From Salirhabdus sp. Marseille-P4669 (GTDB taxonomy: Bacteria > Bacillota > Bacilli > Bacillales > Alkalibacillaceae), in assembly GCF_900240405.1 (NCBI RefSeq), contig NZ_OEQK01000005.1, positions 1 through 64,000 on the forward strand: a stretch of 64,000 nucleotides of DNA, written 5' to 3'. Under the pieces are notes generated by a model. That model was given only the letters and a program-made list of their open reading frames with translations, did no database searches and was not told the origin of the DNA. This document shows, piece after piece, positions 44,206-53,864 of this stretch. The number at the start of each line of letters is the position of its first letter. Position 1 is the first letter of the stretch. The position numbers were made by a program, and so were the translations under genes.

Positions 44206-45366
44206 ATGAAGGTAAAAAAATATACAGCCCCATCAATGCCTGAGGCAATGATGCAAATAAGAAAAGAACTCGGAAAAGATGCCGTTATTTTAAATTCGAA
44301 GGTGATTAAGCCAAAAGGACTTCTAGGACTATTTAAAAAAAGTAGTATTGAAGTTATAGCTGCTACCGATCCAGATCCACAGCAAGCTAGAATGCCGAAA
44401 AATGATACGTTTAAAGGTTCGAATAAAGGAAAAGTGGATCAGCCGTTTATGAAAGAACGAAAAAAAGTTGAGGCTTTGCCCGCAGATCAGACAATTCTTG
44501 ATGAATTAAAAAAACTAACCACAGTAATAGCTACGCAACAAAGTAGCGGAGGGAATCAAAAACATTATCCGGATGCCTTACAAAAGATTTATGATTTCCT
44601 CCTTAATCAAGAAATCGAACCGTTGTTTGTAAATCAGATAATGGAAGAAGTATTAGAAAAATTTTATGAGCGCAAAAAGCAAGTAAACCAAAAAGAGCTA
44701 TTGGAATGGGTAGAGCAGGAATTGACAAAATTCATGCAGCCCTTCTCTTTTGGAGCTGATGGTTTTAAGAAAAAAATGATTTACTTTGTAGGACCAACAG
44801 GTGTAGGGAAAACGACAACAATCGCCAAAATTGCAGCAAAAGCAATGCTTGAAAACGGAAAGAAAGTAGCATTAATAACAATGGATACGTATCGGATAGG
44901 GGCTATTGACCAATTAAAAACCTATAGTAAAATTATGGATGTACCACTAGAAGTAACCTACAACCTTAAGGATTTTCTGGAGGCTAAGAAAAAATTTGCA
45001 GATTTCGACATCATTTTCGTTGATACAGCAGGTCGAAACTATAAGCAAGTCGAATTTATACAACAATTAAGTGAAACCATCGACTATGACAAACAGACCG
45101 ATGATATGTACTTAGTTGTTTCTGCAACAACGAAATTTAAGGAATTAGAACGCACGTTTCAACAGTTTGAACCGTTTTCGATTAACAAAGTGATTTTTAC
45201 CAAAATGGATGAAGTATCTGAGAACGGTGTTTTATTTAATATGGTACTAAGATGTAAAGTAGGTATCGCATTTTTAACAAACGGGCAAAACGTGCCTGAT
45301 GATTTAATGGAAGCTACACCAGAGAAAGTGACCTCTATGATAGTGGGTGAATGGAATAATGAATGA
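44206..45366 (+). CDS. flhF: Flagellar placement GTPase FlhF
   Basis: FlhF is the third SRP-type GTPase, setting flagellum position and number. The 386 residues have an N-terminal B domain (MKVKKYTAPSMPEAMMQIRKELGKDAVILNS), an N domain (about 95-185) and a G domain: [10 protein letters not shown] (196-205), TMDTYRIGAIDQLKTY, DTAGRNYKQ and TKMDE. Binding site GGGGTGG lies in the flhA end. It overlaps flhG by 8 bases. Confidence 0.97.
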   Translation: MKVKKYTAPSMPEAMMQIRKELGKDAVILNSKVIKPKGLLGLFKKSSIEVIAATDPDPQQARMPKNDTFKGSNKGKVDQPFMKERKKVEALPADQTILDELKKLTTVIATQQSSGGNQKHYPDALQKIYDFLLNQEIEPLFVNQIMEEVLEKFYERKKQVNQKELLEWVEQELTKFMQPFSFGADGFKKKMIYFVGPTGVGKTTTIAKIAAKAMLENGKKVALITMDTYRIGAIDQLKTYSKIMDVPLEVTYNLKDFLEAKKKFADFDIIFVDTAGRNYKQVEFIQQLSETIDYDKQTDDMYLVVSATTKFKELERTFQQFEPFSINKVIFTKMDEVSENGVLFNMVLRCKVGIAFLTNGQNVPDDLMEATPEKVTSMIVGEWNNE

Positions 45367-46228
45367 TCAAGCCCAGCGCTTACGAGACCTATTAAATCAA
45401 AAGAAAAATGTGAAGGAAGCTAGGACAATTGCCGTATTAAGTGGTAAAGGTGGAGTTGGTAAATCGAACTTTGCGCTAAATTTCGGGATAGGTCTTGCCA
45501 AGCATCAGAAAAAAGTAATACTCTTTGATTTAGACTTTGGAATGGGAAATATCGATGTGTTAATGGGATTGGCTCCAAAGAAGACAATCGTGAACATGTT
45601 TAATGAATCATTATCTCTTTCTGAAATTATTGAAACCGGTCCATATTCATTATCTTATGTGGCTGCAGGTTCAGGACTTTCCGATCTCTTTGAAATGAAT
45701 GATTTGCATTTTGAATACTTTGTTAATCAACTAAGAGAAGTGGCGTATCAATATGACTACATTATTTTTGATTTAGGGGCAGGTTTGCAAAGACAGCACG
45801 TACATTTTGCTTTGGCAGCACATGAATGTGTAGTAGTAACCACAACAGAGCCTACATCTATAACAGATGCTTATTCCGTATTAAAGCACTTATATAGCGA
45901 GCGGGAAAACATTTCCTTACAACTGCTTGTGAATCGAGCCGTAAGTGAAAAAGAAGGCAAGCAAACGTTGCAGCGTTTAACAAAAGTAGTGAAGCAATTT
46001 TTATCAAAGGATATAAACTCGCTTGGTTTTGTCTATGATGACCGTTCTGTTATCGATGCGGTTAAAGAACAGACTCCTTTTTTGTTAAAGAATGAAAAAT
46101 CCTTAGCAAGCAGAAGCTTAACGGCTATTATTGACTCCTATTTAGAACCAACGAGTACTGAAATGAACAGGCCAAGCCATTCATTTGTCACCAAGCTGAA
46201 AATGTTGTTTTCGAGAAAGGTAGAGTAA
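45359..46228 (+). CDS. flhG: Flagellar placement ATPase FlhG (YlxH)
   Basis: FlhG is the MinD/ParA-type ATPase partner that stimulates FlhF GTP hydrolysis. The 289 residues have an N-terminal activator helix (NDQAQRLRDLLNQKK, FlhF-binding in homologs), the deviant Walker A GKGGVGKSN (about 30), LFDLDFGMGNIDVLMGL, and a C-terminal amphipathic tail (FVTKLKMLFSRKVE). ATG 45359 is chosen with GGGTGA 8 bases upstream; GTG 45347 is a possible alternative. Confidence 0.95.
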   Translation: MNDQAQRLRDLLNQKKNVKEARTIAVLSGKGGVGKSNFALNFGIGLAKHQKKVILFDLDFGMGNIDVLMGLAPKKTIVNMFNESLSLSEIIETGPYSLSYVAAGSGLSDLFEMNDLHFEYFVNQLREVAYQYDYIIFDLGAGLQRQHVHFALAAHECVVVTTTEPTSITDAYSVLKHLYSERENISLQLLVNRAVSEKEGKQTLQRLTKVVKQFLSKDINSLGFVYDDRSVIDAVKEQTPFLLKNEKSLASRSLTAIIDSYLEPTSTEMNRPSHSFVTKLKMLFSRKVE

Positions 46229-46231
46229 CGA

Positions 46232-47305
46232 ATGCAGACAAAAGTGCTAGTAGTGGATGATTCAGCATTTATGCGAAAAATGATTACGGAAATCCTTGAG
46301 TCAGATTCTGCCCTTACAGTGGTCGGTACAGCACGTAATGGGCAGGATGGCTTGGAAAAGGCGAATGCTTTATTACCAGACGTCATAACTCTCGATGTTG
46401 AAATGCCTGTCATGAATGGGTTAGAAACACTAGAAGCAATTATGCAATCAAGACCTACACCTGTTTTAATGTTATCTAGTATCACCCAAGAAGGAGCAGA
46501 AAGTACGATTAAGGCATTGAGTCTAGGTGCTGTTGACTTTATTCCTAAACCATCTGGTCCTATTTCATTAGATATCGAGAATATTAAGCAAGAAATGATT
46601 GAAAAAGTGAAGCATGCAGCCAATGCCAATATAAATATCGTTGCCAAAGATGAGAAAAAGGCTGATTCTTCAAAGGATGTTATCGTAAACAAGAGGATTT
46701 TTTATCCACCAAAACCGAATTACGATCAAAGAAAAAAAATCGTCGCAATCGGGGTTTCAACAGGTGGACCAAGAGCACTACAAAGGGTATTAACAAAGCT
46801 ACCAAGTCCATTTCCCGCGCCAATTGTAATTGTTCAACATATGCCTCAAGGCTTTACCAAGTCTTTAGCTGAGCGATTGAATAAATTGTCAAAAATCCAT
46901 GTAAAGGAAGCAGAGCATGGGGAGATTTTGCAAAATGGGACGGCTTACATAGCGCCTGGGAATTATCATTTAACCTTAAAAAAAGTAGGTACAGCAGTAA
47001 CCGTATTTTTAGATCAAGAAAAACCAATTGGTGGCCACCGACCATCTGTTGATTATTTGTTCGAATCTCTCATCCCACTTTCCAATTATCAGAAGACAAT
47101 CGTTGTACTGACAGGGATGGGTTCAGACGGGACAAAAGGATTAAGTAAAGTAAAAGTGGCAGACCCACAATCGCAAATTTTAGCAGAATCGGAAGAATCA
47201 GCTATTGTTTTTGGTATGCCAAAATCAGCAATTCAAACAACATTTGTTAATCATGTTTTACATATCGAAAAAATGAGTGAAGTACTGACTCAGTTAACGG
47301 TTTGA
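46232..47305 (+). CDS. cheB: Chemotaxis methylesterase CheB
   Basis: CheB removes methyl groups from chemoreceptors for adaptation. The 357 residues have a receiver domain with Asp55 (ITLDVEMP), a linker (about 125-165), and the methylesterase with Ser176 (IGVSTGGPRALQ), His in VQHMPQGFTKSLAERLN and Asp in VLTGMGSDGTKG, the catalytic triad. AGAAAGG lies upstream, 3 bases separate it from flhG. Confidence 0.97.
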   Translation: MQTKVLVVDDSAFMRKMITEILESDSALTVVGTARNGQDGLEKANALLPDVITLDVEMPVMNGLETLEAIMQSRPTPVLMLSSITQEGAESTIKALSLGAVDFIPKPSGPISLDIENIKQEMIEKVKHAANANINIVAKDEKKADSSKDVIVNKRIFYPPKPNYDQRKKIVAIGVSTGGPRALQRVLTKLPSPFPAPIVIVQHMPQGFTKSLAERLNKLSKIHVKEAEHGEILQNGTAYIAPGNYHLTLKKVGTAVTVFLDQEKPIGGHRPSVDYLFESLIPLSNYQKTIVVLTGMGSDGTKGLSKVKVADPQSQILAESEESAIVFGMPKSAIQTTFVNHVLHIEKMSEVLTQLTV

Positions 47306-47324
47306 GACTCAAGGGGGAATTGGA

Positions 47325-49373
47325 ATGGATATGAATCAATATTTAGAAGTATTTATTGACGAAAGTAATGAACATTTGCAAAATATCAACGACAACTTAT
47401 TACAATTAGAAAAAGACCCAGCTAATTTACAAATCGTTGCAGAAATTTTCCGCTCTGCTCATACACTTAAAGGAATGTCTGCAACTATGGGGTATAGTGA
47501 TTTAGCGGAACTAACACACAAAATGGAAAATGTGTTAGATGAAGTACGGAATGAAAATATTAAAGTAACAACGAGCATGCTTGATGTTGTATTCGAAGCA
47601 GTTGAGCACTTAGAAACGATTGTGGAGGATGTTTCTCAAGGTGGTAGTGGTAAAAAAGACGTAATTGGTGTTGTGGAAAAATTAAAACAAATTAGTAATG
47701 GCGAGGAAATAACCGAGTCAACCACTCCAAACCAAGCAGAGCCACAAACGGAAAGTGTAAACGATAATTCGAATCATAACACACCATTTATGGAACTTGA
47801 TGAATTTGAGCAAACGGTGTTAACGGAGTCTACAGAACAAGGTTTTAAACCTTTATCCATACATATCGAGCTAAGAGAAGACTGCTTGCTTAAGGCGGCA
47901 CGTGTTTATATGGTGTTTGATGTGCTCGAAAAAATCGGAGAGGTTATGAAAGCATATCCTAGTGTGGACGACCTAGAAGCGGAAAACTTCGAAAATGATT
48001 TTCATATTTTATTTGTTACAAAGGAAGATAATAATGATGTAGAGCGCCGTATACTAAAAGTTTCTGAAATCGATAAAGTCCATATACAACCATTTACATT
48101 ACAGAAGAATCAAACGGAGCAACGTCCTAGTCAAGTACAAGAAAATCAAGCTGAAAAAGCGCCAGAACAAGAAGCTACTCCGTCTAATCAGGAGAAAAAA
48201 GAACAGCAATCTACTCAACATACATCTAAAACAATTCGTGTTAATATAAATCGATTGGATGATTTACTTAATTTATTTGAAGAATTGGTAATTGATAGGG
48301 GTAGATTAGAGCAAATTGCACAAGAATCAAGTAACAAAGAATTAAAAGAGACAGTAGAGAGAATGACTCGTGTTTCAGGTGAATTGCAAACCATTATTTT
48401 AAATATGCGAATGGTTCCGATTGAACAGGTATTTAACCGATTCCCTAGAATGGTAAGACAGCTTTCTCGTGATTTAGGGAAAAAAGTGAATCTCCAAATT
48501 ATTGGTGCGGAGACAGAATTGGATCGTACGGTGATTGATGAGATTGGAGATCCTCTTGTTCATTTAATACGAAATGGATTAGATCACGGAATCGAAACAC
48601 CAGAAGAACGATTGAAAAGCGGAAAGCCTGAGGAAGGTCAATTAATTCTAAAGGCATATCATAGTGGAAATCATGTATTTGTAGAAATACAGGATGATGG
48701 TAAAGGAATTAATCGAGAAAAAGTTCTAGAAAAAGCAATCTCTAAAGGCTTAATCTCAAAAGAAGAAGGCCAAAAGCTTGATAATAGACAAGTAAATGAA
48801 CTTATCATGCAAAGTGGCTTCTCTACTGCAGATACCATTTCTGACATTTCTGGACGTGGAGTCGGCCTAGATGTTGTAAAAAATAAGATTGAGTCTTTAG
48901 GTGGTGCTATCTCCATTGAATCCGAACAAGGAAAAGGTTCCTTATTCTCTATACAACTACCGTTAACATTATCAATTATTTCTAGTATGCTCGTACAGAT
49001 TGAAAAAGAAACCTTTGCTATTCCGCTCTCTTCAATTATTGAAACAGCAATTTTCAAACGAGAAGAAATTTTGTATGCACATGGTAAAGAAGTAATCGAT
49101 TTTAGAGGAAAAGTTGTACCACTTATAAATTTGAAGCATTTATTTAAAGTTCCTTCAGTTGATAGCCTAGAAGATGATCTATATTCAGTTGTTATCGTTC
49201 GAAAGGGCAATAAAATGGCAGGATTAATTGTGGATTCATTTATTGGTCAACAAGAAATTGTTTTAAAATCACTTGGAGATTATTTATCAGATGTTTTTGC
49301 CATTTCAGGAGCTTCCATTTTAGGTAATGGAGAAGTTGCGCTAATCATTGATACAAATGCTTTAATAAAATAA
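47325..49373 (+). CDS. cheA: Chemotaxis histidine kinase CheA
   Basis: CheA phosphorylates CheY and CheB in response to receptors. The 682 residues show P1 with His46 (RSAHTLKGMSATMGY), P2 (about 170-255), a Q/E-rich linker, the P3 dimerisation helices (VNINRLDDLLNLFEELVIDRGRLEQIAQ), the P4 ATPase with LVHLIRNGLDHGIE (N box), DDGKG and GRGVGLDVVK, and P5, CheW-like (SMLVQIEKETFAIPLSSIIE). GGGGG precedes ATG 47325. Confidence 0.98.
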   Translation: MDMNQYLEVFIDESNEHLQNINDNLLQLEKDPANLQIVAEIFRSAHTLKGMSATMGYSDLAELTHKMENVLDEVRNENIKVTTSMLDVVFEAVEHLETIVEDVSQGGSGKKDVIGVVEKLKQISNGEEITESTTPNQAEPQTESVNDNSNHNTPFMELDEFEQTVLTESTEQGFKPLSIHIELREDCLLKAARVYMVFDVLEKIGEVMKAYPSVDDLEAENFENDFHILFVTKEDNNDVERRILKVSEIDKVHIQPFTLQKNQTEQRPSQVQENQAEKAPEQEATPSNQEKKEQQSTQHTSKTIRVNINRLDDLLNLFEELVIDRGRLEQIAQESSNKELKETVERMTRVSGELQTIILNMRMVPIEQVFNRFPRMVRQLSRDLGKKVNLQIIGAETELDRTVIDEIGDPLVHLIRNGLDHGIETPEERLKSGKPEEGQLILKAYHSGNHVFVEIQDDGKGINREKVLEKAISKGLISKEEGQKLDNRQVNELIMQSGFSTADTISDISGRGVGLDVVKNKIESLGGAISIESEQGKGSLFSIQLPLTLSIISSMLVQIEKETFAIPLSSIIETAIFKREEILYAHGKEVIDFRGKVVPLINLKHLFKVPSVDSLEDDLYSVVIVRKGNKMAGLIVDSFIGQQEIVLKSLGDYLSDVFAISGASILGNGEVALIIDTNALIK

Positions 49374-49400
49374 ACAACTTAATATTTGGGAGGAATAGAG

Positions 49401-49871
49401 ATGACTATAGAGACACAGGATTTAAAAGTAATTGTTTTTCAATTAAAAAACGAAGAGTATGGAATTCCTATTGAATATGTTGGATCTATTGAAAGAATGA
49501 TGGATATTACACGAGTACCGGGTACAGCATCCTTTGTGAAAGGTGTCATTAATTTGCGTGGTGTAATCACACCAATTATTGATCTTAGAGAACGCTTTGG
49601 TGTTGAAGAAATGGAGTACAATGAGTCCACAAGGATTATTATTGTTACAATCGACGATAAAGAAGTAGGAATTGTCGTAGATAGCGCAAATGATGTAATC
49701 GATATAAATCGAGGGCTAATTGAACCACCACCAGAAGTTATTGGATCCATTGACGTAGATTATATTGAAGGTGTGGCAAAATTAGAGAATAGATTATTGA
49801 TTCTGTTAAAAATTGATAAAGTTTTAACTACAGAAGAGTTAAAGGAATTGAATAAGGTGGAGAGGGATTAA
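49401..49871 (+). CDS. cheW: Chemotaxis coupling protein CheW
   Basis: CheW links receptors to CheA. The 156 residues are a single CheW domain: KVIVFQLKNEEYGIPIEYVGSIERMMDITRVPGTASFVKGVINLRGVITPIIDLRERFG, then VGIVVDSANDVIDI. ATG 49401 has GGGAGG about 7 bases upstream; TTG 49386 lies upstream of that site. cheC follows after 4 bases. Confidence 0.98.
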   Translation: MTIETQDLKVIVFQLKNEEYGIPIEYVGSIERMMDITRVPGTASFVKGVINLRGVITPIIDLRERFGVEEMEYNESTRIIIVTIDDKEVGIVVDSANDVIDINRGLIEPPPEVIGSIDVDYIEGVAKLENRLLILLKIDKVLTTEELKELNKVERD

Positions 49872-49875
49872 TGTA

Positions 49876-50526
49876 ATGAAAACATATCCATTTCGCTTAA
49901 CCAATTTCCACTTAGATATTTTAAAAGAAATTGGCAATATTGGAGCGGGGAATGCGGCAACCTCCTTGTCCAAAATTTTAAACCGTACGATAAATATGAA
50001 TGTTCCAGATGTTCAAATCATGTCGTTTGACGACATGATGGAGCGTCTTGGAGGACACGAAAAAGAAATAGCTTCTGTATTTATTCGTATAGAAGGGGAT
50101 GCACCAGGTAGTATTTTCTTCGTGTTAACTCCTGAGGAAGCATCGATGTTTATATCTGATATGATTGGTGTAGAGGATAACCATCTACAAGCCCCACCTT
50201 ATAACGATTTAGCAATTTCCGCCTACATGGAGCTCGGAAATATCGTGTCCGGTAGTTATTTAAGCGCATTGTCCGATTTTACCAATCTAAATATGCAGCC
50301 GTCTGTCCCCTCTGTTTCCATTGATATGGTTGGAGCAATATTAACATTTGGTTTAATGGAGCTATCAAATATTTCAGATCAAGTAATTTTAATTGATACA
50401 AAATTAACAGATGAGTTGGATAAATATAGTGATATTACTGGGCGATTTTTTCTTCTGTTAGATCCAGATTCATTTGATAAAATATTTGATTCGTTAGGTA
50501 TAGCAGAAGATGATCAAAATAGATGA
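49876..50526 (+). CDS. cheC: CheY-P phosphatase CheC
   Basis: CheC hydrolyses CheY-P, with CheD as partner. The 216 residues show both phosphatase consensus helices: [20 protein letters not shown] (about 16-35) and [23 protein letters not shown] (about 112-134). GGTGGAGAGG lies 6-10 bases before ATG 49876. The 3' end overlaps cheD by 17 bases, matching the functional pairing. Confidence 0.97.
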   Translation: MKTYPFRLTNFHLDILKEIGNIGAGNAATSLSKILNRTINMNVPDVQIMSFDDMMERLGGHEKEIASVFIRIEGDAPGSIFFVLTPEEASMFISDMIGVEDNHLQAPPYNDLAISAYMELGNIVSGSYLSALSDFTNLNMQPSVPSVSIDMVGAILTFGLMELSNISDQVILIDTKLTDELDKYSDITGRFFLLLDPDSFDKIFDSLGIAEDDQNR

Positions 50527-51007
50527 TATCGTAAAAGTAGGTATTGCGGATTTAAATGTAGTACAGGCACCACAAAAAATAAGAACATCTGGTTTGGGAT
50601 CTTGTGTTGGTGTCGTAATATTTGATGTATCAATGAAAATTGCTGGATTAGCTCATGTAATGCTGCCTGATTCCAACATGTTTAGAGGGGAACAGTTGAA
50701 TCGAGCAAAATATGCTGATACCGCTGTACCAGATCTTGTAGAAGCGGTATTACAGCTAGGTGGTAGAAAATATGCTTTGAAGGCCAAAATGGCTGGAGGG
50801 GCACAAATGTTTCAATTTACAAGTGGTAATGATATGATGCGAATTGGAAATAGAAATATAGAAGAAGTGAAAAACCAGTTAGACTTACTTCATATACCCA
50901 TTGTAGCTGAAGATGTTGGCGGTCAAAACGGAAGAACAATTGAATTTGATCCGTCAACTGGGCTGCTACATATCCGGACAGTCAACCAGGGTACAAAAGA
51001 AATTTAA
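50510..51007 (+). CDS. cheD: Chemoreceptor glutamine deamidase CheD
   Basis: CheD deamidates receptor glutamines and activates CheC. The 165 residues include the active Cys in [14 protein letters not shown] (about 33), His in [10 protein letters not shown], and Thr in QFTSGN. GGTATAG-type weak binding site within cheC suggests coupling. An 88-base gap with a candidate promoter separates it from sigD. Confidence 0.97.
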   Translation: MIKIDDIVKVGIADLNVVQAPQKIRTSGLGSCVGVVIFDVSMKIAGLAHVMLPDSNMFRGEQLNRAKYADTAVPDLVEAVLQLGGRKYALKAKMAGGAQMFQFTSGNDMMRIGNRNIEEVKNQLDLLHIPIVAEDVGGQNGRTIEFDPSTGLLHIRTVNQGTKEI

Positions 51008-51021
51008 AAGAATAATTGAGC

Positions 51022-51049
51022 GTGACAAATTAAAACCTATCCTTATAAC
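51022..51049 (+). promoter_or_regulatory. Candidate local promoter for sigD with a dyad
   Basis: GTGACA (51022-51027), 16 bases, TATAAC (51044-51049). ATAACG (51045-51050) and CGTTAT (51059-51064) form a dyad over the -10 and likely start. It could give sigD expression independent of the 26-kb upstream operon. Confidence 0.5.
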
Positions 51050-51095
51050 GCTAATTACCGTTATCTTGTAAATATCATTATTGGGAGGTTACATA

Positions 51096-51857
51096 ATGCA
51101 ACAAGCTGCTCCCCCATTCCAGACATTGTGGCAAAAGTGGCAAAAAAATAAGGATGAACAAGCCGGGAATGAACTGGTTAGCTTATACATGCCGTTAGTG
51201 GATTATCAAGTTAGAAGAATCTCATCCCATTTACCGAAGAATGTTAGCAAGCAAGAAATTACCAGCTTGGCTTTAATGGGGTTAGTAGATGCTTTGGAAA
51301 AATTCGATGTCAACCGCGACCTAAAATTTGATACATATGCTTCTTTTCGAATTCGTGGAGCTATTATTGACGGATTACGTAAAGAAGATTGGTTGCCCAG
51401 AACGGTTAGGGAAAAGGCAAAACAAATTGAAAGTATTTCTCGCAAATTAGAACAACGATATAACCGAACCCCAACATCAAAAGAAATCGCGCTAGAAGGA
51501 AATATGACTGCTGATGAAGTAGAAGAAATAATGAAGGATAGCTTATTTGCGAATGTACTATCCATCGAAGAAAAGAACAAGGACGATCAAGAGAAAAAAG
51601 AAGGAATCGGATACAGTATTCCTGACAATCGCACCCCTTCACCAGAAGGAAATGTTTTGTATAAAGAAAAGGTTAAAGAACTTACAACAGCAATCCAAAA
51701 CTTAAATGAAAAGGAACAACTAGTTGTTAGCCTTTTTTATCAAGAAGAGTTAACCTTGACAGAAATTGGGGATGTGATGGGATTATCAACATCACGAATA
51801 TCTCAAATCCATAGTAAGGCTATTGTGAAACTAAGGGACATTATTTCTAAATTATAA
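51096..51857 (+). CDS. sigD: RNA polymerase sigma factor SigD (FliA/sigma-28)
   Basis: SigD transcribes late flagellar, chemotaxis and autolysin genes. The 253 residues have region 2 (YMPLVDYQVRRISSHLPKNVSKQEITSLALMGLVDALEKFDVNRDLKFDTYASFRIRGAIIDGLRKEDWLPRTVR split over its helices), region 3 (QIESISRKLEQRYNRTPTSKEIA) and region 4 (LTEIGDVMGLSTSRISQIHSKAIVKLR). ATG 51096 has GGGAGG at 51083-51088. Confidence 0.98.
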   Translation: MQQAAPPFQTLWQKWQKNKDEQAGNELVSLYMPLVDYQVRRISSHLPKNVSKQEITSLALMGLVDALEKFDVNRDLKFDTYASFRIRGAIIDGLRKEDWLPRTVREKAKQIESISRKLEQRYNRTPTSKEIALEGNMTADEVEEIMKDSLFANVLSIEEKNKDDQEKKEGIGYSIPDNRTPSPEGNVLYKEKVKELTTAIQNLNEKEQLVVSLFYQEELTLTEIGDVMGLSTSRISQIHSKAIVKLRDIISKL

Positions 51858-51876
51858 AGCTTAGTAGGTGATGATT

Positions 51877-52194
51877 TTGAGTTATAGAGCTATTGAAATG
51901 CAACTAGCTTTACCTAGAACTCAAGATATTGGCCAACTACAAGATCAAATGCAGCAAAGAGGTCAGATGGTTCAACATCACTTAGCACAAGCAAACTTAC
52001 AAGAAGAACGTATAAAGCGTCAGAAAGTGCATGAGTTGAACCAAAAAGATGAAGGAAAAATAAAAGATCAAGATGATCAAAATAAGGGGACATTATTAGC
52101 CAACCTACAGCATAAGGGGAAACAGGCAAGTAACAATGTACCCTTTTATTATAATCATCCTTATTTAGGAAATAGAATAGATTATAACGGATAA
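51877..52194 (+). CDS. Small conserved protein between sigD and swrB
   Basis: The 105 residues start MSYRAIEMQLALPRTQDIGQLQDQMQQRG and are otherwise very polar, lysine- and glutamine-rich and probably helical or disordered, with a C-terminal NVPFYYNHPYLGNRIDYNG. I recall similar proteins in this place in other Bacillaceae but know no function; B. subtilis 168 appears to lack it. TTG 51877 is chosen with TAGGTGAT about 5 bases upstream; the GTG and ATG before it lie inside the binding site. Position suggests a motility role. Confidence 0.75.
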   Translation: MSYRAIEMQLALPRTQDIGQLQDQMQQRGQMVQHHLAQANLQEERIKRQKVHELNQKDEGKIKDQDDQNKGTLLANLQHKGKQASNNVPFYYNHPYLGNRIDYNG

Positions 52195-52205
52195 GAAGGA
52201 ATATT

Positions 52206-52754
52206 ATGACACAATTCTTACTAGTTTTTAGTTTGCTTTTACACGGAATTACATTTTTTATTCTTATTTATTTTTATCGCCATTTTAAAGATCTGCAAAA
52301 TATGGACAAGATGGAAAAGTCGATACGAGAAGTTGACGACCTTTTTCATTCTTATCTATTAGAGTTAAAAGATGAAAACGAAAAGCTTTTGAATATATTA
52401 AGAGAAAATGGTAAAAATGTGAACGTGCACCAGACGGATAATAGAAGCATCCATTCCAACCTATTAACGGATAAAAATATGGAAAAGCTCCGAACGGAAA
52501 TCGAAAAGACAAATGTTAAACAAGCGGAAATGGATACAAAAACAGAGGAAAGAAAAGAAGAAGTAGAAACGATGCCAGAGGCTTTATACACTCCAGAAAG
52601 TATTAATCACCGTGATGTGGTAGAGGAGCCTTCTTTGAAATCTAGTGTTTTAAGCCTTTATCAACAAGGAAAAACGGTCGATGACATTGCCAAACAATTA
52701 AATCGTGGTAAAACAGAAATCGAATTAATTATAAAATTTCATACAAAATCGTAA
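52206..52754 (+). CDS. swrB: Swarming motility protein SwrB-like (YlxL)
   Basis: SwrB in B. subtilis activates basal-body maturation and export, raising SigD activity. The 182 residues have an N-terminal membrane helix (about 4-25), a coiled-coil and charged linker, and a C-terminal helix-turn-helix-like segment (SSVLSLYQQGKTVDDIAKQLNRGKTEIELIIKFHTK). Similarity to SwrB is mostly in architecture and position. It closes the fla/che operon. Confidence 0.82.
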   Translation: MTQFLLVFSLLLHGITFFILIYFYRHFKDLQNMDKMEKSIREVDDLFHSYLLELKDENEKLLNILRENGKNVNVHQTDNRSIHSNLLTDKNMEKLRTEIEKTNVKQAEMDTKTEERKEEVETMPEALYTPESINHRDVVEEPSLKSSVLSLYQQGKTVDDIAKQLNRGKTEIELIIKFHTKS

Positions 52755-52760
52755 TTTTTC

Positions 52761-52789
52761 TTGATTGAATAGGTACCTTATGATATATT
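52761..52789 (+). promoter_or_regulatory. Sigma-A promoter for rpsB
   Basis: TTGATT (52761-52766), 17 bases, TATATT (52784-52789). It gives a leader of about 110 bases, long enough for autogenous control, but I saw no known leader class. Confidence 0.7.
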
Positions 52790-52905
52790 TACTTTTGGTG
52801 TAAAACACACACGCATATCGATTCTACAAGTGGTGCTACTCGTTAGTCCTTGTTGAAGATGAGAGTTGCGGAGGATAAAAAACCATATTATTAGGAGGAA
52901 ATAGA

Positions 52906-53646
52906 ATGTCTGTTATTTCTATGAAACAGCTTTTAGAAGCAGGTGTACATTTTGGACACCAAACTCGCCGTTGGAACCCTAAGATGAAGAAATATATCTT
53001 CACAGAGCGTAACGGTATTTATATCATTGACCTTCAAAAAACAGTTAAGAAGGTTGAAGAAGCTTATGAGTACGTGAAGAACGTTGCACTTGATGGTGGT
53101 ACTGTTCTTTTTGTAGGTACGAAGAAGCAAGCACAAGATACAGTTAAGGAAGAAGCAATTCGTTCCGGTATGTATTATGTGAACCAACGTTGGTTAGGTG
53201 GTACATTAACGAACTTTAGTACAATCCGCAAACGTGTTCAACGTTTAAAAGATATTGAACGTATGGAAGAAGACGGTACTTTTGAAGTACTTCCTAAAAA
53301 AGAAGTAGTAATGATCAATAAAGAAAAAGATCGTCTTGAAAAATTCCTAGGTGGAATTAAAGACATGGAAAAAATTCCTAATGCACTTTTCGTAATTGAT
53401 CCACGTAAAGAAAGAATTGCTATTGCAGAAGCACATAAACTAAACATCCCAGTTGTAGCTCTAGTAGATACGAACTGTGACCCAGATGAAGTAGATTATG
53501 TAATTCCTGCAAACGATGACGCAATTCGTGCAGTTAAATTACTAACAGGTACAATTGCAGATGCTATTCTTGAAGCTAAGCAAGGTGAAGTAACAGAAGA
53601 AGTTGCAGAAAAAGTTCAAGAACCAGTAGCAGAAGCTCAAGAATAA
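52906..53646 (+). CDS. rpsB: 30S ribosomal protein S2
   Basis: S2 joins late in 30S assembly. The 246 residues begin [31 protein letters not shown], with [38 protein letters not shown] and [21 protein letters not shown], and an acidic tail. AGGAGG precedes ATG 52906. A terminator separates it from tsf. Confidence 0.98.
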   Translation: MSVISMKQLLEAGVHFGHQTRRWNPKMKKYIFTERNGIYIIDLQKTVKKVEEAYEYVKNVALDGGTVLFVGTKKQAQDTVKEEAIRSGMYYVNQRWLGGTLTNFSTIRKRVQRLKDIERMEEDGTFEVLPKKEVVMINKEKDRLEKFLGGIKDMEKIPNALFVIDPRKERIAIAEAHKLNIPVVALVDTNCDPDEVDYVIPANDDAIRAVKLLTGTIADAILEAKQGEVTEEVAEKVQEPVAEAQE

Positions 53647-53654
53647 AAATTTTG

Positions 53655-53692
53655 AAGGTGATAAGAGGGGAAGCCTTTTATCACCTTTTTCT
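53655..53692 (+). terminator. Intrinsic terminator after rpsB
   Basis: AAGGTGATAA (53655-53664) pairs with TTATCACCTT (53678-53687), with inner AAG/CTT pairing, then TTTTT. Partial read-through to tsf would be expected from the conserved pair. Confidence 0.88.
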
Positions 53693-53741
53693 AAAAATAA
53701 TCATTGAAAAGACTACATATGTAGATAAGTACATGTTAACT

Positions 53742-53835
53742 TTGTGCATCTACCTCGTATGTTAAAAAGTCCATTGCTATCATCAAGTAAGGACTACATT
53801 TAGGATTACTTTGGCTATCGAGGTACATTGCGCAA
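53742..53835 (+). promoter_or_regulatory. Structured leader upstream of tsf
   Basis: TTGTGCA (53742-53748) and TACCTCG (53751-53757) are complementary to TGCGCAA (53829-53835) and CGAGGTA (53819-53825), one G-U aside, so a two-part long stem closes a 61-base domain. Inside, AGTCC (53768-53772) pairs with GGACT (53791-53795). Five Ts (CCGTTTTTC) follow the closing stem, before the AAGGAGG of tsf. A palindrome CTACATATGTAG lies at 53712-53723. Confidence 0.45.
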
Positions 53836-53864
53836 CCGTTTTTCTAAATAAAGGAGGAATTATA

